Below are positions 1 to 7,849 of a DNA stretch of 64,000 nt, piece after piece. The translations under genes were made by a program, and so were the position numbers. How positions within the stretch are numbered: the first letter of the stretch is position 1; each line of letters opens with the position of its first letter. Source of the DNA: Polyangiaceae bacterium (GTDB lineage: Bacteria; Myxococcota_A; Polyangia; Polyangiales; Polyangiaceae); assembly GCA_020633205.1 (NCBI GenBank), contig JACKEB010000015.1, positions 1 to 64,000 on the forward strand. The letters are read 5' to 3'. The notes beneath the pieces are model-generated. The model was not told where the DNA came from, ran no database searches, and worked only from the letters and a program-made list of their open reading frames with translations.

Positions 1-216
1 CGTGCCCGCCATTCCACCCGTGCCTGCGGTTCCACCCGTGCCTGCGGTTCCACCCGTGCCTGCGGTTCCGCCCGTGCCTGCGGTTCCGCCCGTGCCTGCG
101 GTTCCGCCCGTGCCTGCGGTGCCAGCCGTGCCTGCGGTGCCAGCCGTACCTGCGGTGCCAGCCGTACCTGCGGTGCCCGCTGTACCTGCGGTGCCCGCTG
201 TACCTGCAGTGCCCGC
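1..216. repeat. 18-bp coding minisatellite, 12 units
   Basis: Twelve consecutive 18-bp units, consensus CGTGCCTGCGGTTCCRCC on the plus strand, run from base 1 to 216 and continue as degenerate copies to about 290. They encode GGTAGT on the minus strand. Third-codon positions vary in blocks (ttccacc, ttccgcc, tgccagc, tgcccgc), suggesting successive local duplications. Confidence 0.9.
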
Positions 217-468
217 GGTGCCGCCCGTGCCGCCGGTTGCGCCCGTGCCGCCGGTTGCACCCGTGCCGCCGCTTGCGCCGGAGCCCGCGGTTCCGCCACT
301 GCCTGCTGATGACCCGCCAGCGCCTTCCGGGATCTCGCTGCGATCCACATCGGTGAGCAACGTACAGTTGGTCACGAAGAGGCCTGCCGCGAGCAGGGCC
401 AGGAAGCTCGGGGCGCGTGAGAAGCTGCCACCACGTCGAACGGAATTGTTTAAGGAGTGCTTGGACAT
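1..468 (-). CDS. Gly/Thr/Ala-rich repeat lipoprotein (3' end outside window)
   Basis: An open reading frame runs without a stop from an ATG at 466-468 to the left edge, so the protein is truncated here. It starts MSKHSLNNSVRRGG, then a hydrophobic segment ending VTNC, which I read as a lipoprotein signal peptide with the Cys as the lipidated residue, although Asn before the Cys is not the classical lipobox. After about 30 residues the chain becomes a low-complexity linker of six-residue GGTAGT-like units encoded by an 18-bp tandem repeat. Such linkers are typical of myxobacterial surface lipoproteins, where they probably tether a C-terminal domain (inference). That domain would lie outside the window, so no function can be assigned. 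The plus-strand Pro/Val/Ala ORF over the same bases is a shadow of the repeat. Confidence 0.8.
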   Translation of the reverse strand, partial: MSKHSLNNSVRRGGSFSRAPSFLALLAAGLFVTNCTLLTDVDRSEIPEGAGGSSAGSGGTAGSGASGGTGATGGTGATGGTGGTAGTAGTAGTAGTAGTAGTAGTAGTAGTAGTAGTAGTGGTAGTGGTAGTGGTAGTGGTAGTGGTAGTGGMAGT

Positions 469-591
469 AGATGAACCTCGCAGGGCTGCGGCATCATCCC
501 CAGCCCACTCGGAGATCGCAAGGGTTTGTGCCTCATCTGAGCGCGCGCCAGCTTTCGACCCAGTCAAAGTGCGGCCCGCGGTAGGTGGTCG

Positions 592-1560
592 TCACGGCCC
601 AGCGACCGCTGTGTGACGCTCCAGAAAGCTGAAAGCCGCTCGCCACTTGGCCCTCGCCTCCGGGCGCCAAAGCATGGCGTTGAAGCCGTGAATTTCGCCT
701 GGATGAATTGACAGCTCGCAGCGTCCTCCTCGCGCTCTCAGTGCGTAACACAGCGCCTTGCTGTCCCCGAGGAGTGGATCTCGGGTGCCGCAAGCCAGAA
801 AGAAGGGCGGCAAGGGCCGGGTGCCAGGTCCTGGCTTCGCCTGGAAGCAGCGCAGGGGTGAGGCAAGAGGCGCCGCCGCAGCGCGCTCCTCCAGAGGGCG
901 GCCCACATACGACGTTCCCGCTTGGCGGAGTGCGACACGTAGCCACCAAGGCATACCGGCTCGGTCGAAGCGGTCCATGTCCTGCATATCGAACAGGCCG
1001 TAGATCGGTAGTACCGCGCGGATGCGTAGGTCGTGGTCGAATAACCTACGGGCGTAGCTCTCCGGACGGGGGTGAGTTGCGCAATACGCCAACGCCGCCA
1101 CCAGGTTTGCCCCCGCGCTCTCGCCAGCCAAGCATAGCCGCGTCGGGTCCGCCCCGAACTCCGATGCGTGACTCGCCACCCAGTCGAGGGCAGCAGACGC
1201 GTCCTGTAGTGGAGCTGGAAACCGGTGGGTGGGGCCCAGCCGATAGTTGATGTTGAAGACCGCAAAGCCAGCCGACGCAAACGCCAGCGCCATGATGCGA
1301 TGGGTGTCCTTGCTCAGCACGGCGAAGCCTCCCCCGTGCACGTACAGCAGCGCCGGTGGGCTAGGCCTCCCGATTGGACGATAGACGTCGAGCAGATGAG
1401 CGCGCCTCGTCGAAGGCGCGTAGCGAACGTCTCGGGTCACTTCGACTCCGTAGCGGGCCGGGCTGGCAAGCGGGAGCCGGTAGCCAATGGCCGCGGCCGT
1501 GTGTACGGCGCGGTCCCAGGTACGGATCAACGCGCGCTCCAGCACGCATCGAGTATGCAA
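592..1560 (-). CDS. HSL-family alpha/beta-hydrolase (carboxylesterase/lipase)
   Basis: This 322-residue protein has the hallmarks of the hormone-sensitive-lipase family: an oxyanion-hole HGGGF at about residues 75-79, the nucleophile elbow GESAGAN with Ser at about 148, an acidic residue in GTRDPLL at about 262, and the catalytic His in EIHGF at about 290. It is expected to hydrolyse acyl esters in the cytoplasm; the substrate cannot be read from sequence. The longest frame starts at a TTG (1558-1560); a GTG five codons downstream (start 1545) is an alternative. It stands alone, separated from egtD upstream by about 60 nt in the same orientation, so co-transcription is possible. Confidence 0.85.
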   Translation of the reverse strand: MHTRCVLERALIRTWDRAVHTAAAIGYRLPLASPARYGVEVTRDVRYAPSTRRAHLLDVYRPIGRPSPPALLYVHGGGFAVLSKDTHRIMALAFASAGFAVFNINYRLGPTHRFPAPLQDASAALDWVASHASEFGADPTRLCLAGESAGANLVAALAYCATHPRPESYARRLFDHDLRIRAVLPIYGLFDMQDMDRFDRAGMPWWLRVALRQAGTSYVGRPLEERAAAAPLASPLRCFQAKPGPGTRPLPPFFLACGTRDPLLGDSKALCYALRARGGRCELSIHPGEIHGFNAMLWRPEARAKWRAAFSFLERHTAVAGP

Positions 1561-1620
1561 CGTCCGACGGGACTCTGGCCACCTCGGTGTGCCGAACGCT
1601 AAAGTCCCCGTCGTCCGACG

Positions 1621-2619
1621 TCAGTTGCGGCTCGGGAGTCTTGCGAGGCTCAGAGCGAACGCCTGATCGCTGGGGGTGAACCAGTTGGCGAGTTCCAGCC
1701 CAGCTGCGCCAAGCAGCTCCGCAACGGCCGCTTCGGAGAACTTGCGGCTGATCTCCGTGCGCATGCGCTCGCCGAGCTTGAACTCCACCTCGAGATCCAA
1801 ACCCCCAAGCCGTACCCGCTGCTCCGCGAGGCTCTCGAGGTGCATCTCGATTCTCCGCGTGTCCTCGTCGTAGAACGCAATGTGCTTGAACCGCGCCTCG
1901 TCGAAGTTCGCCCCCAGCTCACGGTTCATCACGCGGAGCACGTTGAGATTGAACGCCGCGGTGACCCCCTCTGCGTCGTTGTAGGCTCGGTCGAGAGTGG
2001 CCTTGGCTTTCACCAAATCCGTCCCCAGCAGCAATGCGTCACCGGGCCCCATTGTCTTGGCGACACGCTGAAGAAAACGAATCGCGTCTTGCTGTTCGAA
2101 GTTGCCGATGGTCCCACCCAGGAAGGCGATCAGTCTTCGGTCTCCGCGTGGAATTAAGTGGAGGTGGTGGTCGTAATCGCCGACCACCCCGTGGACCGAG
2201 AGCCACCCGTAGCTGGACAGCAGTGTCTCCGCGCTGTGTCGGAGCGCGCTCTCGCTGACGTCGAATGGAACGTAGCGAGGCTGCAGACCTTGGCCGGCGG
2301 CCGAGGTAAGCAAGACGTGGGTCTTTCGCGCCATGCCGCTACCTAGCTCCACCAGGTGGGTCGGTCGCACGCTGCGCATCACGCGCTCGGCGACTTGCTC
2401 CAGCAGCCGTTGCTCCGTCCGCGTCGGGTAGTACTCCGGTGTGCGGCAGATCGCATCAAACAGCTCCGAGCCCCGAGTGTCGTAGAAGTGCTTCGGGGGA
2501 AGCTGCTTTGGCGTGCGCGTCAGACCTGCGAGAGCGTCCTCGCGTAGTGTGTTGGACTGGCCAGGGCGGACATGGACGTCGACCAAGAGGCGTGAGCCAC
2601 GGGTTTCGGTGGTGAGCAT
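1621..2619 (-). CDS. egtD: L-histidine N-alpha-methyltransferase (EgtD-like)
   Basis: The 332-residue protein matches the EgtD/DUF2260 SAM-dependent methyltransferase family (about 320 residues). Visible motifs are the N-terminal KHFYDTRGSELFD and TPEYYPTRTE, the SAM-binding VELGSG, the GGTIGNF loop, and the C-terminal RMRTEISRKFS that supplies the conserved Glu and Ser of the histidine pocket. EgtD trimethylates histidine to hercynine, the first step of ergothioneine synthesis. The partner sulfoxide synthase EgtB, often adjacent, is not in this window, so the pathway must be completed elsewhere or hercynine is the product. The ATG is preceded by a GAGG ribosome site. The upstream neighbour is divergent. 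Confidence 0.88.
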   Translation of the reverse strand: MLTTETRGSRLLVDVHVRPGQSNTLREDALAGLTRTPKQLPPKHFYDTRGSELFDAICRTPEYYPTRTEQRLLEQVAERVMRSVRPTHLVELGSGMARKTHVLLTSAAGQGLQPRYVPFDVSESALRHSAETLLSSYGWLSVHGVVGDYDHHLHLIPRGDRRLIAFLGGTIGNFEQQDAIRFLQRVAKTMGPGDALLLGTDLVKAKATLDRAYNDAEGVTAAFNLNVLRVMNRELGANFDEARFKHIAFYDEDTRRIEMHLESLAEQRVRLGGLDLEVEFKLGERMRTEISRKFSEAAVAELLGAAGLELANWFTPSDQAFALSLARLPSRN

Positions 2620-3050
2620 GGTACCTCGTGTGCGTCGGAGCGGTGAGCAGTGTCAGAGTTCGTTGGCCGTTGGAAAGCTCACGCCGCGAGGACACGGCAT
2701 GGGTTCTGGGGCGAAGCGTCGCGCCGCTGAAAGCGAGTGCTCGCCAGAGCACCTCAACCGGTGGCTCACGACGCGGAGACCCCTCTTCCGGCGAGCATCC
2801 TGCACGGGATAGGGGCATACGTCCACCACCGGCAGTGGTTTCTCACACAGCTGTTGCCAACGCTTTGTCAGGAGTCCAGAGAAGCTTCGAAGAGCGGCGC
2901 TGCCAGGATGTTTTCGAGTCCTGCTAACGCCTGCGTTGTGGTGTACGAATTCGTAGCGAGGATTGACGATGGCCACGAGGCGTCTGATGCATGGTGCTTC
3001 TCGAGGTCTCTGAGGCTCGCGCTCACCCCATCCACGAGCACTGAGGATCG
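2620..3050. other. intergenic stretch, no gene recognised
   Basis: About 430 bp between the divergent egtD and 5'-3' exonuclease genes. Open frames exist on both strands (for example 2653-3147 minus and 2737-3066 plus), but their proteins are Arg/Ser-rich, lack any recognisable motif, and overlap the exonuclease gene, so they look spurious. The region presumably carries the promoters of both genes; no confident -35/-10 pair was found. Confidence 0.5.
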
Positions 3051-3926
3051 ATGCAAATCCATCTGATTGATGGCACCTATGAGCTGTTTCGCGCGTTCTA
3101 TGGGGCGCCCTCGTCGACCGCTGGCGGGCGAGAGGTTGGAGCGACACGGGCGCTGTTGAGCAACTTCGCGAACTTCGTCAGTAGCCCTGACGTAACCCAC
3201 GTAGCCGTCGCCTTCGATCACGAGATCGAGAGCTTCCGTAACGCGTTGTTTGATGGCTACAAGACGGGCGACGGCATCGATCCGGATCTGTTCGCGCAGT
3301 TCCCACTCGCGGAAGAAGCCACGCGTGCCCTCGGGGTCGTCGTTTGGCCAATGGTGGAGTTCGAGGCTGACGACGCGCTCGCGGCTGGGGCGGCTCGCTA
3401 CTCCGAGTCGCCCGAGGTCGACCGGGTCGTGCTCTGTTCTCCCGACAAGGACCTCGCGCAGTGTGTCTGCGATCGAGTCGTGTGTTGGGATCGACTCCGA
3501 GACAAATGGTTGGACGTGGATGGGGTGAGGGAAAAGTTCGGCGTCGCTCCAGAGTCCATCCCTGACTACCTCGCGCTAGTCGGTGACGCCGCGGACGGGA
3601 TCCCCGGCATACCGAAGTGGGGTGCAAAATCGGCCGGCGTCGTGCTCTCCGAGTACCTGCATCTGGAGCACATCCCGGCGCGCTTCGAGGACTGGAGCGC
3701 GAAGCCCCGAGGCGCGGCGCGGCTCAGTTCCGAGTTGGAAGCCGCGCGCGAGGCGGCGCTCTTGTATCGCCGCCTCGCGACGTTGCGCCGAGACGTGCCC
3801 CTAGAGGAGACGCTGGATGACCTGCGTTGGAAGGGCCCGGATCTGAAGCGCCTTGGGGCGCTGAGCGAACTGATTGGCTCGGACACGGTGCTCCGCAAAA
3901 TGAGCGCGATCGTCTCCGCTGGCTGA
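3051..3926 (+). CDS. 5'-3' exonuclease / flap-nuclease domain protein
   Basis: The 291-residue product resembles the free-standing 5'-3' exonuclease domain otherwise found at the N terminus of DNA polymerase I. It has the N-terminal metal-binding LIDGTYELFRAFYG, the acidic cluster FEADDALA, the SPDKDLAQ motif, and the helix-hairpin-helix GDAADGIPGIPKWGAKSA that binds DNA. No polymerase domain follows: the protein ends shortly after a helical C terminus. It probably trims 5' flaps or RNA primers, or is a Pol I paralogue with a specialised role (inference). The ATG has a GAGGA ribosome site eight bases upstream. The GST gene follows in the same orientation. Confidence 0.85.
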   Translation: MQIHLIDGTYELFRAFYGAPSSTAGGREVGATRALLSNFANFVSSPDVTHVAVAFDHEIESFRNALFDGYKTGDGIDPDLFAQFPLAEEATRALGVVVWPMVEFEADDALAAGAARYSESPEVDRVVLCSPDKDLAQCVCDRVVCWDRLRDKWLDVDGVREKFGVAPESIPDYLALVGDAADGIPGIPKWGAKSAGVVLSEYLHLEHIPARFEDWSAKPRGAARLSSELEAAREAALLYRRLATLRRDVPLEETLDDLRWKGPDLKRLGALSELIGSDTVLRKMSAIVSAG

Positions 3927-3968
3927 GCTACCCCGCCCCGCTGCTTGCCCGTGTGGTATGGGCGTTGC

Positions 3969-4742
3969 GTGCTGACGCTGCTCTACCTTCACTATTCTCC
4001 GTGGTCCGAAAAAGCCGCGTGGGCGCTGGACCATCATCGCGTCCTGCACGCACGTAAGGACTATCTGCCCTTGCTTGGAGAGCCCCTCCTCAGGTTACGT
4101 GTCAAGAAGTGGCGCGGACCAGTGACTGTGCCCGTGTTGTTCGGGGGACATGATGTGTGGGAGGATTCCCTCTCCATCGCTCGCTACGCCGAGTCGGTTG
4201 GCAGCGGGACCAGTCTGTTTCCGGGAGGAACCGTATCGCTGGATGGCCGACTGCTCGAGTACGACCGCGTGGCGGATGAGCTAATGAACTCTGGACGCGC
4301 GCGTGCCGCGGAGCGCGCAGCGCCTCGCGAGGATGTGTTGGTTGAAAGCCTCCCCCCCGCGTTCCGCATCAGCGGCCCTGTCGCCCCCCATGTGGGTAGG
4401 CTGGGAGTTGAGTTTCTGCGTAGAAAATATCTCACGCGAGACCTGAGCAGTGAGCAGCACCTGCAACGCATGCGACGTGCTCTGGATGGCTTGCGAGCGG
4501 CGCTCGCCCCAGATTCGGAGCAAGAGGGCGCCGCGCTGGCTTCCCCGGATGCCTATGTGCTGGGGAAGTTTTCCTACGTGGACATCGCATTTTGCGCGGC
4601 ATTGCAGTTCGTGCGGCCCGTGGCGGATAGCTACATCCGGCTCGGTCCCGCAAGCCGAGACGCGTGGACGGATCCAGCGCTTGGGGACTACGCGGATCTG
4701 CTGGCCTGGCGGGACCGCGTTTACGACGCACACCGTCGTTGA
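3969..4742 (+). CDS. glutathione S-transferase family protein
   Basis: The product begins LTLLYLHYSPWSEKAAWALDH, the thioredoxin-like GST N-terminal beta-alpha unit with a catalytic-type Ser/Tyr region, followed by VPVLFGG and EDSLSIARYAES, which correspond to the cis-Pro loop (VPV) and the E-S glutathione-contacting pair. The C-terminal 150 residues are helical, as in the GST C domain, with a conserved-looking FSYVDIAFCAALQFVRP. A GTG at 3969 puts the GST fold at residue 2. A longer frame from a TTG at 3945 or GTG at 3951 adds only MPVWYGRC-like residues. Function is probably conjugation or detoxification; the substrate is unknown. Confidence 0.75.
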   Translation: MLTLLYLHYSPWSEKAAWALDHHRVLHARKDYLPLLGEPLLRLRVKKWRGPVTVPVLFGGHDVWEDSLSIARYAESVGSGTSLFPGGTVSLDGRLLEYDRVADELMNSGRARAAERAAPREDVLVESLPPAFRISGPVAPHVGRLGVEFLRRKYLTRDLSSEQHLQRMRRALDGLRAALAPDSEQEGAALASPDAYVLGKFSYVDIAFCAALQFVRPVADSYIRLGPASRDAWTDPALGDYADLLAWRDRVYDAHRR

Positions 4743-4794
4743 CGCACGCATGGAGGTCCGGCGCGTGGGGAGGAGCTCGCCCGCGTCGCCAGGA

Positions 4795-4829
4795 ATGAAG
4801 CGCCAATGAAGCGCCTGGAATGAAGCGCC
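4795..4829. repeat. three direct copies of ATGAAGCGCC
   Basis: ATGAAGCGCC occurs at 4795-4804, 4806-4815 and 4820-4829, with flanking GGAA/CCAGGA also partly repeated, in the 219-bp gap between the GST gene and the outer-membrane barrel gene. Nothing else was recognised in the gap. It could be a slippage product or an array of protein-binding sites; the sequence alone does not decide. Confidence 0.6.
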
Positions 4830-4961
4830 AGGAAGAAAGCGGCAGGGCCGCTGCGCGGGCATCTTTGAGCTGTCTCGCGAAGCTGCTTTCCAGTGGGCGG
4901 GCGGAATGCTCCACGGTTTTTGGCTGGCGGTTCGTGACCCGGGCCCATACGCTTTGTCCTC

Positions 4962-5822
4962 ATGCAGTCTTTCTTGAGGTTCGTAGTCGCAGGTAGTGTG
5001 CTGACCTTGAGTGCGCCGGCGCTCGCCCAGTGGCAACAGCCGAGCAACGGGCAGCCGGCCCAACCGGGCTATGGACAGCCCGGCTATGGGCAACCTGGAT
5101 ACGGCCAGCCCGCGAATGGTCAGCCTGGGCAACCGGGGCTCAGCTCTGGTGGGTTGCAACCGCCCAGCGGCCAATCGGACAGTGCGGCCCAGGCCACTGA
5201 GGCGGATCTCGAGAAGTCGGAGAAGGAAGACTCCGGGCGCGGCTTGGAGTTCATCTACCTCAACGTCGAAGCAGGCTATGCCCATATCGGTCTGCAGACG
5301 TTCAAGGCCAACGACATCGTCGACGCTGGCACCCAGAAGACCACGGATAGTGGCTATGTGTTGGGAGCCGGACTCGGGCTGCGCCTGGTGTTCATCACCA
5401 TCGGGCCGCGCTTTCGTCTGAACAAGTTCAGCGAGTACGACATGTGGACGCTAAACGCCGAGCTGGGCATCCATATTCCGCTCGGAAATTTTGAGCCCTA
5501 CTTCACCTTCGGCGGGGGCTACGCCAGTATCGGTGGTTTCAGTTCCGACAACATCGGTTCGCAAATCAACTCGAGCGACGTTCAGATCACCGGCTACGAC
5601 GTGCGCGCCGGCGCTGGCTTCGACCTGTACCTGAGCCCATCGTTTTCGATCGGGGCGAACCTCACGGGGGAACTGCTCGGGCTAACGCGCCCGGGTGCCA
5701 CACTCAACACGTCGGCCTCCGCAGGGAGTTCGCAGGAGGCTCAGGCGAAGGTTCTGGAGGCCGACGGCTCCAGCGTGGGCACCTCCGTGGCCCTGACTGG
5801 TGTGCTTGGCTTGCACTTTTAG
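4962..5822 (+). CDS. outer-membrane beta-barrel protein with QPGYG repeats
   Basis: The 286-residue protein starts with a Sec signal peptide (MQSFLRFVVAGSVLTLSAPALA, cleavage after ALA-Q). A Gln/Pro/Gly/Tyr-rich stretch at residues 25-65 follows, built from repeats of GYGQP, then a short charged segment. The remaining 200 residues show alternating hydrophobic/polar beta strands with Gly and aromatic residues (for example FITIGPRFRLNKF, YFTFGGGYASIGGF, DLYLSPSFSIGANL) and end in a terminal hydrophobic-aromatic strand LGLHF, as in outer-membrane barrels. The role is unknown; the low-complexity part could span peptidoglycan or be surface-exposed. No strong ribosome site precedes the ATG. The PrsW-like gene follows after 24 nt. 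Confidence 0.8.
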   Translation: MQSFLRFVVAGSVLTLSAPALAQWQQPSNGQPAQPGYGQPGYGQPGYGQPANGQPGQPGLSSGGLQPPSGQSDSAAQATEADLEKSEKEDSGRGLEFIYLNVEAGYAHIGLQTFKANDIVDAGTQKTTDSGYVLGAGLGLRLVFITIGPRFRLNKFSEYDMWTLNAELGIHIPLGNFEPYFTFGGGYASIGGFSSDNIGSQINSSDVQITGYDVRAGAGFDLYLSPSFSIGANLTGELLGLTRPGATLNTSASAGSSQEAQAKVLEADGSSVGTSVALTGVLGLHF

Positions 5823-5846
5823 TCAACCCCAGGCAGAGCCGACTGC

Positions 5847-6992
5847 GTGAACATCGGCGTCGCCCTCCTGCTAGCGCTCCCAGCGCCGCTGATCGGTGGT
5901 CTGGTCTGGCTTCGGGTTGGCCGGCTCAGGCCGGTACCGCCGCGTGTGGTCTTGGCGGTAGCGGGGGCGAGCTTGGTGTTCGGGGCGGGGGCGCTCTATG
6001 TCGAACACCTGCTGCTGAAGTTCACCGACCTCAGCCTGCGAGTGGAAGGGGGAAACGCCGGCACCGCCGCGCTCGCGATGTTCCTCTTGGCTGCGCCACT
6101 GGAGGAGGCAGCCAAGGTTGGCTGCGTCTGGCCGCTCTATGCTACCGGACGCTTGCTCAGCCCTCGCGTGGGTTTGCTCTACGGCGTAGCGGCGGGCGTT
6201 GGCCTGGCTGTCGTTGAACTCATCACGGCGAGCCGTGCGGTGGAGCTGAGCGGCTTGACGGGAGCCCAGCTACTGCTCGGGATCCCGCTTCAGTTGTTCG
6301 CGTCGGGGTTGTGGGGATACTGGCTCGGCAGAGGCGATAGACCGCGCGGAAAGTGGTTCCGCGTGGCTTGGCTGGTCGCGGTGGCCATTCATGGACTCTA
6401 CGCGCTGCTGATCAGCTCCGGCTCACCCAAGCTGGTCGCGTCTGCGCTGCCGCTGGCGCTCAGCATGGGGGCCACTGGTTGGTTGGCCTTGCGGGACATG
6501 ACTCCAATTGAGGGCAGCGTCGGTCACGAGCGCCGCGGCATCTTGAGGTCGCTGCCCGAGCCGCCGTCCCTCAGGGCGATGCGTCGTGCTTTGCGGCGTT
6601 CCGATCGACCGATCATGTTGCACTGGATCCTGATCGGTGGGCTCGTGACCCTCGGCGTGATGTTGGTCAGTGTGGGGGTTGCCGTGTGGTTAGGCCATGA
6701 GCTCGCGATTGACTTCAGTCACGCAGAGAGCAGCGGACCCGAGGCCGGCGCGCCGCTGCTTCTGTTGGGCAGTGCGGTGTTGCTCTCGTTCCCGGTGGCT
6801 GGCTTTCTGGTGGCTCGCGCCAGCGACGCGAGCAGTGTGCTCGAGCCTGCCCTCGGCGCTTGCATCGCGATCGTGCTCTTGGCGCTCACGCTGGCCGTCA
6901 GCACCTCTTCCGGCGTCTTGATGTCGCTCGGCTTGGCTCCGGTCGCGTTCTTGCTGGCGTGTGTGGGAGCCTGGTTTGGCACCACCGGTTAG
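5847..6992 (+). CDS. PrsW-like intramembrane protease family protein
   Basis: The 381-residue protein has about eight to nine hydrophobic segments. The PrsW family signature is visible: PLEEAAK (the EExxK motif) near residue 88-94, then GLLYGVAAGVGLAVVE (small-residue helix with a Glu) near 110-125, and a later helix with HGLYALL near 180. PrsW proteases cleave membrane proteins such as anti-sigma factors, using these Glu/His residues. The C-terminal third (residues about 255-381) carries three further transmembrane helices not needed for the protease fold. It starts with GTG, 24 nt after the barrel gene, so the two are probably co-transcribed. It is convergent with the cyclo-ligase gene, with stops one base apart. 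Confidence 0.72.
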   Translation: MNIGVALLLALPAPLIGGLVWLRVGRLRPVPPRVVLAVAGASLVFGAGALYVEHLLLKFTDLSLRVEGGNAGTAALAMFLLAAPLEEAAKVGCVWPLYATGRLLSPRVGLLYGVAAGVGLAVVELITASRAVELSGLTGAQLLLGIPLQLFASGLWGYWLGRGDRPRGKWFRVAWLVAVAIHGLYALLISSGSPKLVASALPLALSMGATGWLALRDMTPIEGSVGHERRGILRSLPEPPSLRAMRRALRRSDRPIMLHWILIGGLVTLGVMLVSVGVAVWLGHELAIDFSHAESSGPEAGAPLLLLGSAVLLSFPVAGFLVARASDASSVLEPALGACIAIVLLALTLAVSTSSGVLMSLGLAPVAFLLACVGAWFGTTG

Positions 6993-6993
6993 G

Positions 6994-7674
6994 CTATTCG
7001 TTGCCATCCAAGCGCCGCCAGCGCGCCGCAGCTGCTGAGGTCTCGACTTGCGCGTCCTTTGATTCTGTGTGGAAAGCTCGCTCGTCGCTGACGATCCAGT
7101 CTACTCGCACATCGTGGGGCTGACTCGGAACCTCAGGCACGAGCTGAAACTCGAAGCCGACACCGACAGCGACACCTGGTGGACAATAGTCCGGTAGCGT
7201 GGCGTCGTAGAAGCCTCGCCCGTAGCCGAGGCGATGGCCGTCGCTTGCGAGGAGCAGCGCGGGCACGGCGATCCATTCAATTTCGCCGTTGGCAGCGGCG
7301 GGCACCGCATCTGCGGGTTGACGAAAGCCCCAGTCCGATTCGACCAGTTGTGATGGGTCGTCGACCAAGCCAAACCCGGTGGTCTGGCCGCGGAGGAAGG
7401 GGTAGTACACCCGCTTGCCCGCTTCACGCGCCATGCGGTCCAACTCGCGCAAGTCCACCTCTCGCTTGCCAGCCAGCGGCCAGAAGAGCCCGACACCTGT
7501 GGCCGCGACGTAGCTTGGGAGCGCCACCAGTCGCTCAATGATCCGTGCGGATCTGGCTTGAGCCGCTGCCTCGGGCAACGCGGCCCGGTTCTTGCGAATT
7601 CTGTCTCGCAAGTGCTTGCGGATACGCGTCGCAAGCAGGCGTTCCTGCTCCTCCGGCAACTCTGGGCGGCTCAC
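6994..7674 (-). CDS. 5-formyltetrahydrofolate cyclo-ligase family protein
   Basis: This protein fits the 5-formyl-THF cyclo-ligase family, which converts 5-formyl-THF to 5,10-methenyl-THF with ATP. The N-terminal helix IRKHLRDRIRKNRAAL carries the conserved basic residues, GVGLFWPLAGKREVDLREL follows, and the ATP-binding signature HRLGYGRGFYDATL lies near the C terminus, followed by VGVGFEFQLV and the DWIVSDE that closes the family. I chose a GTG at 7672-7674, giving 226 residues. The frame stays open to 8109, but the extra 145 codons are Ala/Ser-rich and overlap the divergent glycosyltransferase. In many proteobacteria this gene lies just downstream of the 6S RNA gene; see the finding on the leader. 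Confidence 0.85.
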   Translation of the reverse strand: MSRPELPEEQERLLATRIRKHLRDRIRKNRAALPEAAAQARSARIIERLVALPSYVAATGVGLFWPLAGKREVDLRELDRMAREAGKRVYYPFLRGQTTGFGLVDDPSQLVESDWGFRQPADAVPAAANGEIEWIAVPALLLASDGHRLGYGRGFYDATLPDYCPPGVAVGVGFEFQLVPEVPSQPHDVRVDWIVSDERAFHTESKDAQVETSAAAARWRRLDGNE

Positions 7675-7849
7675 GCCCCAGCTATAGTCTGTGGCGTGGC
7701 ACGTCGCCACCCAGGCTTGGTCCGCTGGGAGATCCCAATGCCTGACACCGCCCAGCTCTCTCGCCGCGTGACATAGCTGCGCGCTAGGCGGCAGCATTCG
7801 GTTGTTTGTTCGCGCGCTGGCGCCCACGTTTGGCGTATACAAACCAGCG

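Noticed and set aside
1..216. CRISPR-like array of short repeats
   Set aside because: The repeats are 18 bp without spacers and stay in frame in a lipoprotein gene: a coding minisatellite.
469..560. Sigma-54-like promoter before the truncated lipoprotein gene
   Set aside because: AGGCAC and TTGC are spaced one base too far apart (13 instead of 12).
2..616. Plus-strand Pro/Val/Ala ORF of 204 residues
   Set aside because: It is the antisense of the Gly/Thr repeat lipoprotein; the minus strand has a signal peptide and start, the plus strand has neither.
2653..3147. Possible small gene between egtD and the exonuclease
   Set aside because: Overlaps the exonuclease start, no ribosome site, Arg/Ser-rich with no motif.
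4281..5285. Minus-strand ORF of 334 residues
   Set aside because: Antisense of the GST and barrel genes, Arg/Pro-rich, no motif; typical high-GC shadow.
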